Assembly: GCA_950295325.1 (NCBI GenBank)
Contig: OX485803.1
Span: 53,893,554-53,957,553, forward strand
Length of the DNA stretch: 64,000 nucleotides
Source of the DNA: Polytrichum commune
Lineage: Eukaryota > Streptophyta > Polytrichopsida > Polytrichales > Polytrichaceae
Reading direction: 5' to 3'
Numbering within the stretch: position 1 is the stretch's first letter; each line of letters starts with the position of its first letter. Both the position numbers and the translations under genes were made by a program. The notes below the pieces were generated by a model that saw nothing but the letters and a program-made list of their open reading frames with translations, was not told where the DNA came from and ran no database searches. This document shows, in pieces, positions 34,529-45,429 of this stretch.

Positions 34529-37500
34529 TCATCCCTCGTCTTTCGCAGCCTCCTCCTTTCGTATTCGCTCTTCCTCCACTTTGTTGAAGATAGCATTCAA
34601 CTGCCGCTCAAGCTGACCAGATTACAAATTCTGACGTTAGAAGGCTACTAGCACATACAACTGTGGTCTATTGCATACTTACAGAATTCAAGAGTAATGT
34701 CCTATCACCCCACTACTACATTGTAATTTTAACATGGAAGGCATGCCCTTGTGTATAAAGGGTTTCATGAGGATTTGTTTCCGCTAGACCCAATAAACTT
34801 CAACTGACAAATGAACTTACCGTAACATTTTTGAGTTTGGCACCTTGCAGTTCATCCACAAGATTTGCCATCCTAGCAAGACATGAGATGAAAATAATAC
34901 AAATGGTTAAAGAGGCGCATTGATGAAAATGAAACAGTCACATTAGTACTCAAAGGAACAACCGGAATGACTATGCATTACTTCCTTACAAATGCTGTTA
35001 AGAAACACGAAGCAGTAAATGAGGAATAATGTAACACAAGATGATTACTAGCCGGCGTAGTCACCTGGCCTGAAGTTCAGAGACTTGATGAAGAAGCTCA
35101 CGTTCCCTGTCTGTTGAAAAGTCACCCTGGGTGCATCAAACGCCATATACATTTAAATATATGAATAAAGTATGTAAACTGTGCAATTTGGAGTTGAAAA
35201 ACAACTCCACTTGCTGATGTTGCCTGCAAATAATCCTTTAAATTTTCAGATTTTAAACATGATCATTTCTAGGTCCCTCAGTCGTAAGAAAAAAGCTACA
35301 AATGATAGATTGAACCCTCATCTGGATCTCGGGTAAGGTGGTCTGGGGTGCTTAAGGCGGATGTGGATGGAAAGCTTCCTTCAGGATCCCTATTGAAGAA
35401 GGTCCACCATAGCAATCGTGAGCATTCAACTCTAGCTGTACGCTGCTAAGGTAATAAAATTGGCTTTGAAGAGAACAAGTACATTGAATGCCTCCCAGGA
35501 GGACCCACGTCCCAAAAGATACAAAACCCCAAAGCTAAATGCACTAACAAGGTGATAAAACCCACCCTACTTAGCTCAGCTAGGGGAAGAAACTCTTTAC
35601 CACTCTCTCAAACCTTAGATATCAGTTGGTCGCTGGTAATAAGCCCAGACCACGTAGATCTCAGGAATACCACCCAATCACACAGATAAACTCTACTTCA
35701 GGATGCATATACCAGAATATGTTACCAAAACCTTACATACGACCACTGGCTACCAGAAGACCCCTAGGCCCAATCTTTGTCCCAAAAGAGACCACCTCCG
35801 ACAGGAGGCAGTAGGACTTGTTACATAACCATGCTCTGTAAACCCATCTCGCATTTACACTTGAGTCTGCGATAATGATCAAGGGTGAAGCGTCTCTCAT
35901 ACATGCCACCTAAGACTGGCGTCATCTCTCTTAGAATGCCTCTCAGAAATTTGACAATAATGTCCAGTATAGATATCTCCTCTATCAAAACATTTCAAGG
36001 TTGACGTTCACCAGTTATCTTCGACAAACCAGGAAGTATTACTCATATTAGAGAATGCAGACCTGGTGTGCCCGTGCTCGTGCCCCTGTTGGACTGCGTG
36101 GTTGTGCTCCCAAGCTCTGCACAAGAATCGCCAAAGCTAATAAGTAAAACACAGCCACATATGAAGGGAAGAACCCATCCCTGAAAGGTGGCAACAGCCT
36201 GCGGGCGAAGAGGCTCTTCATTCATCCTTGCTCTATCAGGAGCCAGCGTTTGTATCTATCTCTATCTATCTGAAGCAAAGCGACAAACCACAGGATTCAA
36301 TACCTAAACCTGCATGATTTAACTAGATTCCCATGGTTGAACCCCACCTGTTCCTTGCCCACTTTCATACTATCTGCTGGACATTTTGAGAAATGAACAT
36401 TGCACTGAAAACTTCATGACTCCTATGTTAATCCTGACATATACCTCAGTGACTAAAGTCTCTACGAACTGCTATGAACTATGTACCAAGTGCCCACTAC
36501 AGCCAATGGCAGGGCAAGCCAATGGTCCGACTACAGTCCATGGACATAGTAGTCAGGCCATGGCAGGGTCATCAATTATGGGCAATAATTGCCTCCTCGT
36601 ATCCAATCAGGAATAGACACGTCAGCAAAACCTCCTGACCTGACCATTTTGACCTGACAGACAAGGCTACAAATGAGCAACAGCCACTTCGCAGAAGTAG
36701 TTACTTAGTATACCTTGGAATGAACAGACAGACTGTATCATATAGATAGGACATCGATGGGACATAACAGGAGTCTAAAAAACAAGGTAGCAGTGATCCC
36801 AAAGACGACTCTAAACTGCACTCACCGATAGATCACCAGAGGAGTTTGCACTTGAGCCTCGTGAGTATCTCGATGTGGCAAGAAGGGATTGGACTGCAAG
36901 CAAAATAAAAAGGAACAACTTCATGTTTACTGCCTGCCAGAAGAGATTCATTTGATCAAGTCACTGAGCAGAATGGTTTCTGCAGATTAGAACTAGAACA
37001 GGGACCCCAGTAGTGGGTTGGTTGTGTTCAATGTATTCAAGTGTCTAAAGTACATAGTATCTACTGGTACTCAATCTAGTAGTATCCTAGTTCACATGTC
37101 CAAGTATGTAATTTCATAAAATTCAGTATTTATGTTCATAAAGCTCTTAATTGTTGATATTTGCACAAAAATATGTATGAAAATTTCAGATCAAAATGTT
37201 TTCTGAACACCTTGAATTTCTAAATCTGGAGGTACTAAGGCAAGACGCTAGGTATCAAACATTGAGAAGAGTTTCTAGTTAAAGCTCTGAACTTGTCAAA
37301 CAAACACAGAACAATAGACTCGGAGTAATCAAGCGTGTTGAGATGCTCACAGTTGGCATTATCACTTGGACTCATGACTTGAATCAGGTTTAACAGACCC
37401 TCCTGCAATGCAACATAGAGTAAATCTGCAAAGTCCGGTCTCCAAGAAACGAATAACACAAAACTATACTATTGCAATATAAGCATGATACCTTCACAAC

Positions 37501-40500
37501 CCTACTTGAAGTTAATGAAGAGGGCAGAATGTCGTCAAGTTTCTCTACTTTGCAGCTTCCAGTGCACAAACAGATCTTGTCTCTACCAGAATGCATTTGA
37601 GAGAAGTTACCGTTGCATGATCTATGGTTCAAACTCGAGCCATGACCAATACAACAATCATCTTGGGGGTTGACAATATCATGCCAATACCTGTTGCTTT
37701 TGTCCATGTTGAAGGATCTGCTGTAATTGAGGTATGATAATACACATAGGTGCTGTTGAATTGGCACTTGCATTTGATGTTGGTGGCTGAGGGGCAAGAG
37801 GAGGTTGGTTCTGCAAGACCCGTTATTTTCAATATGTCAACCATTCACAGTGACTTTGGTGTGGCACTGGGAATATATCTACACATCAAACCATGGAATA
37901 CATATATGCTAATTGTTGCCAACCCATGACTCAAAAGGTTTAAAAGGTCATTTTCTTTGTGCACCACCACATCAAGAGAATAACAGCTACATACTAAATT
38001 CGATGGAACAAGGGCTTCAACAAGAGTCGTACAGATGATTTTCTTTCAAAAGACCAATCTCCACCACTGCAAGACCTGTGAGGCGACGACCCCTGCACAA
38101 TAGGTTGAGTGTCCATTCACATAATTAGTACATAAAAAATGACTGTATCATAAAGTACCATGGCCTCACAGATCACTTTTTAAGATCAATGATGATTGCG
38201 TTGTGAAAGCATTCACAATGTACTGTATGGAGTGACTGCTGCAGCTAAATTGTCAAAATGTGCTCATTGACATTATTTTGACACCGGTTCAGTGTATTAA
38301 TTAAACCAACCTGAAAACTTGCATTCCGGCGTGCGCTTAATTGCGGTGAATCCTGCAAATTGCACATGTATGATACTCAGTACTGAGCAGGTAAGCCGAA
38401 CTTGAGGTTTGGAAAGGACAAATTTACCCAGGACCTAGTGGTTCATGCAAACTTGATAAGCTCCAGTTCAATTTGGAATAAGGCTCATGAACGCCCTTAC
38501 CTCACAGTCCACATCATCTGAAGTAACCGAGAAGCGCCCTTTTTGAACAATAGGGCCTTTCTGAGCAGGGGCCTTCATCTTCTCCTCTGCTGTCTCCTTT
38601 ATCCCTGTTCAGCCATAACTCTAGTCTTACATCCTGTACTCTAGAAAGACAATTAATTGGAGGTATACATTGTTAAGAGCTCAGGAAATCAGCTTGAATG
38701 GAATTTATTATATTCAAACACCAAATGGAACTAAAATCTGAGTTTTGCATACCAGAGGTTGTCCTGGAAGTCCCTTGTGCCAAGTTGGTGGGTCGGTAGT
38801 CTGAGTTTGAGCGGTCAGCAGTATAGGTTAATGGTCCACTGTAAGAACGTTCCCGCGGGAGTCCTCGAATGAGATCCTCACTAGTCCGGCATCGATAATC
38901 TTTGTCCTTGCTGGAAAAGAAAAAAGAAGACGATTCATGATGCTTATTTCACAGCCAACATGTGACATTAGTCTTTCTAAGTTCTGGATGGTAACAGTCT
39001 TACATTGATTTTTACTGAACAAAATCCACTAAAAGTTTTTGAACTGTCACTACTGTAGTGCTCATTGAGGTGGTGAAAACCAAACCCTGTCACAACAGTA
39101 CAGATTGCTACTGCACAAGCCATGCTAATTGTGTGCATCCCCAAATTAATCTCATGGTTGTACAAACTCTTATCCCCGGGTTGTTGAATCACAATAAATG
39201 ATTCGCATGCTTGAGCTTATATTACTCTTTTGGCATTGGATGCACTTTAGCTGGGTTCATGCCATTCCAAGTGGCCCCAAAAAATTTATGGAAAGTAAAT
39301 TTGAAAAGCAGGTAACCAACATCAGCTTTTGCAGCCTTCAACATACAAGCTGGCCAATGAGCAAAATCTATGTAACTATTCGCCTCACCTGTCCCGGTCT
39401 CTGTCATCCATAGTGAAATTGCGAATTGATGACAACACACGCCCGGAGCCCAATGAGCCGCTGGCAACACGTCGAATTTCATCTCGATCAAACCGATCAT
39501 CAGATTTTCTCTGTTCTCTACTATCCTCCTTCCTCTCAAGTCTTTCATCATTCTTTTTGTATTCTCTGTCTTCTCTCTCTTTCCTAGATTGCTCCCTCTC
39601 TTCCGCTCTGCGATGCTCCCGTGGCGAGCCAAACCCCCTTGGGGAGCCATGCCCCCTAGGCGAGCCATGCCCTTTTGGCGACCCATGCCCACTCAAAATG
39701 TCCAGATCATTGTTGTCCCAAATATCCAATCGGCCTCTGAACCGTCATCAAAACACAACCCATCACAAATAGTTGTATTACATGCCAAGTTGCAAGTATC
39801 ATCACAGACCTCCATAGCATTCTTAAGCATCATGTGTAAGGATGTTCTCTTTCTATTCAAGCTTCCAGAATAAATCCAAGAATCAAGGTCCTTGAATACA
39901 TGCATGAATTTCAAGCATAGTCAAGTGGCAAGCTCTCAATAGTTGAGACCTCATTGTGACCTATCTTCAATTTCGGACAAACCTTCTCCCATCTACCAAG
40001 TATCAACTTAAAAGATCTTGCCAAAAAGAATCTCACCGAGTGTATACTCTCCAAGATGCTTATCTAGGGAGAACACCCACTACACCACTTAAGAATGCTA
40101 TGTGAGAAGTGCCCTGGCTAGCTTTATGAAGTTTAGAAGCCATTCCATGGATTTTGTGTTAATCCAATACTGCATGACAGAAGGAATTCTGAACAGTTTC
40201 CTGTCTCCCAAAGCTCCTAGCATCGATCAGATTAGATTACTTAAAACATAGAATACTATTCCTCTAAATATATATAAATGTCAGTGTTTACCAGTACATT
40301 TGTTTCAATCCAGTCTTCTCTACTACTTCTGCCCGGCCATTAGTTCCTTCTTCTTCCGAGAGATTTCTGTTCGCACCACTTACACCCGAATGGAAGACCT
40401 AAATCTGTGGTCCAGTAGGCATGGAGAAATTTGGGTTTAAAAACCTAGTAATATTCTTATGCTGGTTGTATTAGTGACAAACAATAGCCACAAACAAACA

Positions 40501-41894
40501 ATCGCATGGTTGCATGAAGTAACCCTTCACAAGACACTTCTTGGACTTTGCGACACCCTAACCCTAGTCCACATACATCACTCACATTTGGTTGAATTCT
40601 TTCGATCTCCCGGATCCACACCTACATAGAACAGAACACAACAGAACAGAAAAGAGTTAACCCCCAGTATTTAGCACTACTTAGAAACTAACAGAATCTT
40701 CCAACAGCTCTTCTCTGAAAACGGCTAAGCTTGAATAATCCTCTGTCCCAAACCCTATTTTAAATCTAAATAGGCATGGGTCTCTTATTAGCCTAATCTA
40801 CAGCAACCCTCATCATCACTGCCATTGGAATTTGGAACCAATCCAAACTTAGTGCAATTTTGAGCCTTCACCATATTGTATGGTTTTATCTTCCAAGATT
40901 CCCAATGTCACACGGAAGATATTTGGTGACGCCGGTGCCTATGCACAAATGAAGATGCTATTACCTGGATAACTTAAGCTACAACTAACATCGAAATGTG
41001 AACCTTTAACTAGTAGTGCATGGGGTTACGGTGTCAAAGGACCAGGAACGGATTATAAACTTGAGGACTTTCGTCCTGTGCCCAAATTGGAATTATTTGG
41101 AAGGTGATGATGTTGGCCCACAAATAGAGAAACACAGAGTTGCAGATACAAATTACTCGTTAATCTGTGGTTGTGGTGTGTGAAGCGATGGACCTGATAC
41201 GTACTTGGGACTGCGTGTCGACTTGGGGATTGGGATTGGCACTGGATTGGGAAGGGGCCCTGATCGCACCCTTGTCACTCGCTCTCCTGCCTGTCAGGTT
41301 ACGTCCAGATAACCCAGAAATTAGAGATACATAACTTATATACTCGCAGTACCTAATTTGATCACCAAAGATGCCATGGACCGAGTCAATCATGTGAAGC
41401 ATGTATGATTGAAAAGTTCATTCGGCTGACGGGTGGGAGAGCGAGCGAGCTAAGAGCTTACATCGTTCGTCGTCTCAGCGATAATGGAATGTATAATAGT
41501 GGCCGGCAGCTGGAACCTGTCAGAGGTTGAGTCCCGGTTGAGAGATGGCTGCGCTAATTCTTGGATGGCAGCTCCAGAATTTGCCCTCGCTGTTTGCGGT
41601 CTTGAAGTGGCTTGTTGTACAGCCTTCCCTGGTTTCGAAGGAGGAATCTCAACATCGTCCCGTATCTGCTAATCGCATGGACAGGAAACCAAACCAAACC
41701 ACATTGTGAGGACCTTTCAAATTGTTTGGCAACCCAACAACTGCAGCAAAAATTGCAGTGGCGCCATAGCCTCAAACCCCGTCGTGGAAAGACCATAAGT
41801 ACCCAATCCCATAAGCCTCGTCGATCTTTCGCAATGGAGGGTTACGTTTGCTTACCCTAAACTTGGACAACGCTTTAGCAAGGCGTGGAGCCAT
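34529..41894 (-). CDS. Kinase-less protein resembling the tail of plant STE20/SPAK-OSR1-like kinases, 16 exons
   Basis: Exons: 41,894-41,856; 41,665-41,462; 41,290-41,205; 39,736-39,389; 38,910-38,753; 38,604-38,501; 38,352-38,311; 38,092-38,033; 37,810-37,691; 37,575-37,492; 37,402-37,351; 36,893-36,826; 36,116-36,063; 35,126-35,065; 34,872-34,821; 34,612-34,529. Phases agree at all joins, giving about 538 residues; exons 8 and 10 are least certain. Start MAPRLAKALSKFR has an in-frame TGA seven codons upstream. Exon 4 has four GHGSPRG-type repeats, then a long Arg/Glu/Asp-rich helix. Exon 6 has QKGRFSVTSDDVD, with an RFxV core. Exons 14-16 give TDRERELLHQVSELQAR, ANLVDELQGAKLKN and a basic coiled coil ending AAKDEG. 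From memory, GRFxVTS plus the DREREL coil are marks of plant STE20-like (BLUS1-related) kinase tails, but no catalytic domain is found up to 45 kb. Function unknown. Confidence 0.68.
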
Positions 41895-41934
41895 GTTGAT
41901 GATTCGCAATACTCAGAGGTTGGGGAGGGAACTA

Positions 41935-42910
41935 TGTCGATGATCTCGGGTAATTTCGGGCACCCATCAAATCATGTCGTCATCATCGCTTGTTGGCATG
42001 CACATGTCTCAGCAAGCCTCTTCTTCGTCCCCAAACCTCAACAAGTGCGGTTGAAGTAGCAGCCGGCTCACCCTTCCCCTCCTCTCCCCACTTCTTATGT
42101 CACAGGCTACCATGGCAAAACCACCATCAACAACATCAACTACCTACTCATCACCCTTCTTCTGTCTCCTTGTTTATCTCTTTAATTTCTCCTTTGAATG
42201 ATCCCCTCCGCATTGGCACAAGAGGCTTGCTCATCAAAGCCGGCCAAACTCTGAATTAAGTATCTACCTAGACTGTTTCTGAATCAGACAGCAAAAGCTC
42301 CTCCACCAACCAACCAACCCAAAATGGCTATGTTTCAAAGTCAAAGAGCCAGAGCTATGTCCACGATGTCGGGGATGTTGTTTCGGAGACACATCATGTT
42401 ATCGCTTGTCGTTGGCATGGAGATGCCTCTGAAGTAGTCCTCTTCTTCCCCAAACCTCAACTAGTGCGGTTGTTAAAGTAGCAGCCTGCTCACGCCTCCT
42501 CTCCCTGCTTCTCATGTCATAGGCTACCATGGCAACAACATCATCAACAACTCATCACCTGTTTCTTGTGATTTAATCTCTCCCCTACACTGCATAGCTC
42601 CGTATGATTCACTCCACATTGTCATATGCCGCCTCACCATGAAACTCGAAACTAAACATCAGAAATGCTCCCAACCCAGAAACAAAAAGCTTCTTCACCA
42701 CCACCACTGCACAAAGTTACAAGGTTCACACCCATCAACTGACTTAACCAACAAATCGGTACGTCTCCCTTCAACTTTTCGTTCCCCCTCTTTCTCTCTT
42801 CAATGGCTTGCGAAGGATTCACTACGCATTGGCACGAAGCCTGGTATCCTTCACCCTGAAACTCGAATCTAAGTATCCCAAATGCACCCAAGCCAGAAAC
42901 CAGAAACCAA
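41935..42910. repeat. Degenerate tandem duplication of about 430 bp, two to three units
   Basis: Units begin near 41,935 and 42,360 (GTCG/CACGATGTCGG-like start). They share CCCCAAACCTCAAC-AGTGCGGTTG, AGCAGCC-GCTCAC, CTTCT-ATGTCA-AGGCTACCATGGCAA and ATTGGCA. A third partial unit near 42,700-42,910 keeps CATCAAC, CTTTCTC, CGCATTGGCACGA and CCAGAAAC-AAAAGCTTC. Confidence 0.7.
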
Positions 42911-42972
42911 AAGCTTCAAAATTACGAAACCCGCCAATCAACTAACTTTACCTACAAGAAGCTCTACAAACT

Positions 42973-42973
<1 letters not shown>

Positions 42974-43022
<49 letters not shown>
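42974..43022 (+). repeat. CT microsatellite
   Basis: About 24 uninterrupted CT units roughly 1.1 kb upstream of the start codon of the minus-strand gene. GA-type tracts are common near plant promoters, but the distance makes a role uncertain. Confidence 0.95.
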
Positions 43023-43025
<3 letters not shown>

Positions 43026-43710
43026 GTTGCCAAAGTCAAAGACTAGCGACTGAGCTAATGATGACAGGAGGGAGCCATGATTCTACTTATTACACCCATC
43101 AATCAAAGCTCTCACATCCACATTTCAGGCGCCCAAACAAATTCATCAACCTCTAACTGCCCATATTGCAACTCTTTAGTGGTTTGAGGAAGGTGAGGAT
43201 GCCGGATGCCGGCCAGCTCCAGATTGGATTAAAATGGAGGACTTTGTCCCTTGCTGTTTTGTGGAAGCTATGTTACGCTATGCTACTACTTCATAAGTAA
43301 TGCATTGGATTGCATGCATCCTTCGGAGCAGACTCCGGTTATAAGAAGTTACTGTAACATTGCATCAGGAAGCGGTACTTATGTGGGATGACTCATCATC
43401 GTCGTCGTCAATCTGCTGCAGGAGGCGGCCCTCAGGAATGGGGAGAGGCCGCCCAAACTGTGATGAGTCCGGGATTTTGGAGTGGAATCTGTGGAAATTA
43501 GTACTAGGCTGTCCGTTGAACCACGAATTTGGGATGGGTGGTCGGCACTCGGAAGGAATGAAGACGCAAAATAATTCACTTTAAAAAGTGGTGTGGCCAT
43601 CCACTAGTGATCATCATTTGTCTCTATTTCTAGCTTAGCTGCTTTGTCAGCCATTATAATTATAATTGTAATGCAATCCGCACTTGATTTGGGTCACCTT
43701 TCGCACAATG

Positions 43711-43921
43711 AACAGGGGGAGAACCGACCGCTAGTTACAGATGAACCGGTGGAGTTTGAGAAATGACCCATTGAAGTTCAAGACTTCAAGAAATTACCGA
43801 TCATTTTAGAGGAATCTATGAAATACACCTCGGATCTATAAAGAAACCCGAAAGATCACGACACAGTGGAAGGCTGGGACTTAGAAACACTAGGCGTTTG
43901 AGCAAAAATCTCCCCGAACAC
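43711..43921 (+). repeat. Dispersed repeat R3, copy 1
   Basis: Landmarks in order: AGTTACAGATGAACCGG, GGAGTTTGAGAAAT, TTACCGATCATTTTAGAGGAA, GAAACCC, AACACTAGG, CAAAAATCTCCCCGA. The same order is seen at 53,263 (plus strand) and 59,703 (minus strand). No coding capacity; the element type is unknown. Confidence 0.8.
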
Positions 43922-43995
43922 CAGCTTTTGCATCCTTTGAGTCAAGCATGGATTGGAGGAGTCAGTCCTCCACACTTCTTAAAGTATACTTTAAA

Positions 43996-44351
43996 GGGCC
44001 GGTTTACATGGGTCTCAAGTTCCAACATGGAGGCAAAGTCCCAACTTTCGAGCCTCGCGAAACCATTAAATAATGGTTAACTATTCTTGAAGTCGGATCT
44101 TGATTATTTTATGTAAAAATATTTGTGGGACTTGTGTTGATAGGAGTTGGGTCTAGCTGTTTGCTTGACCCAACTCTCACTACAAGTTCCAAGCCTCACC
44201 CCCAAAAGTGTTGCCATGTAGGCATCGATGTCATACTTGGGACTCGTGTGAAGTGGTAAGTCCCAACTTCCATACTCTCAACGGCTGAGATCGCACGAAT
44301 TGACCTCAAGTGACTTGAGACTTAGCACTTGGGACCCGTGTGAACCGGCCC
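43996..44351. mobile_element. Tourist-like MITE, GGGCCGG termini
   Basis: Inverted ends GGGCCGGTTTACATGGGTCT and its diverged partner ending AACCGGCCC at 44,351. TAA follows the right end (44,352-44,354) and TAA lies one base outside the left end (43,992-43,994), consistent with TWA target duplication. It has no ORF, and resembles in style the elements at 54,869 and 56,341. Confidence 0.65.
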
Positions 44352-44357
44352 TAAGTA

Positions 44358-45371
44358 CAGTCTAACCTTGATAATGTCACACCATCCGTTTCACCAAAAA
44401 GAGTGATATAAACAAGGTGTGACATATTTGACAATGTCACATTTTGAAGATTTGTGCATAATGTGATATTATCAAAAAAATAGGTAGAAAATCAAAATAA
44501 GATTACAATGTAAAAAAGAAAATAACAAATATGAGACTTCAATTTTTTGAATGTAAAATCTAATTCAAAATTGTGAATAACAACAAGAGCACATCATAAT
44601 GTGTCATTGAGATCAGGTAAAGACCTCTCACTAGAGACAAAGAAGCTTCTAATGTCACATTGTTTTGTTGATGTTAAACGTGCAACACCAATTCTAATGA
44701 GTTTGTCATGAATTTTTTCCATTCCTAACAACTCCATAGTGTTGAAAATCTGAGAACCTTGGCTAGCCATAAAATTCAAAACATCTTTAGCATATTTTTG
44801 TGCATCGCTTAGCTTCACTACTTTAGACTCATCATCACTGCTATCAACAATCAATGGGTCTACTTCCATGGAATCAAGAACATGTTCGCCATCTTGCACT
44901 AATTGCACAAGCTCCTCAGTAGAATATTCCACCTCAAAATCATCTTCACCTTCCATGTTTATGTACTCCAAAGGACAAAGCTTTTCTACAAGCTTGCCTT
45001 CGACATCCAAACCCAAATTCAATGCGGCGATGAGATTGCCCAATTCCAAAGCACCTTTGAGTGCCGTGTACAGACAATACCGTTCAGGGTTGGTGCACGA
45101 TCAAGTTCCAAGAATAGCATTGCATTTATCACAGGGGCGGCGCATGACCCGTACGGCTACTACAATCTGTCCATCCAACCATCACATACAATCCATCCAT
45201 ACTTGGTATTATCACATTTACACTACGGATTTTGGAAAAAAATAGTGACATTACCAAGGATGATAGGGATAACAACGAGGGAGTTTTACACTATGAAAAT
45301 TGGTTTCAAACTTTTAGATGACAATATCAAGGTGTTCTATTAACAAGGGTGACATTATCAAGGTTAGACTG
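44358..45371 (-). mobile_element. Tc1/mariner-type (pogo/Tigger) transposon derivative
   Basis: CAGTCTAACCTTGATAATGT at 44,358 is mirrored exactly over 23 bp at 45,371. TA lies on both outer sides (44,356-44,357 and 45,372-45,373), the hallmark of this superfamily. The 1-kb unit keeps only the 3' part of a transposase gene, so it is an internally deleted, non-autonomous copy. It inserted 6 bp from the end of the MITE at 43,996-44,351. Confidence 0.85.
44594..45049 (-). pseudogene. C-terminal fragment of a Tigger/pogo-like transposase
   Basis: 151 residues with a long acidic region (EGEDDFEVEYSTEELVQLV, SSDDESK) and the conserved-looking DAQKYAKDVLNFMASQG block near the C-terminus, as I remember from plant CENP-B/Tigger-type proteins. 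The DDE core and HTH are absent, removed by the internal deletion. The frame itself is unbroken, hinting that loss of the 5' part is not very old. Confidence 0.6.
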
Positions 45372-45429
45372 TATTCCCCTCCAACACAGGCACTCTGCTC
45401 ATTACAGCTAAACTTGTGGGGTTTTATTT

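Larger units (their letters stand above)
41895..43710. other. Upstream flank of the kinase-tail-like gene
   Basis: Pyrimidine-rich on the plus strand, so purine-rich when read with the gene. It holds the degenerate tandem duplications at 41,935-42,910 and a CT microsatellite. No further in-frame exon with kinase motifs (HRD, DFG, APE) was found on the minus strand here. Confidence 0.5.

Noticed and set aside
39222..39692. 156-residue minus ORF starting MGMGRQKGMARLGG
   Set aside because: Out of frame with the spliced model. The correct frame of this exon (GHGSPRG repeat) is fixed by the phases of exons 3 and 5.
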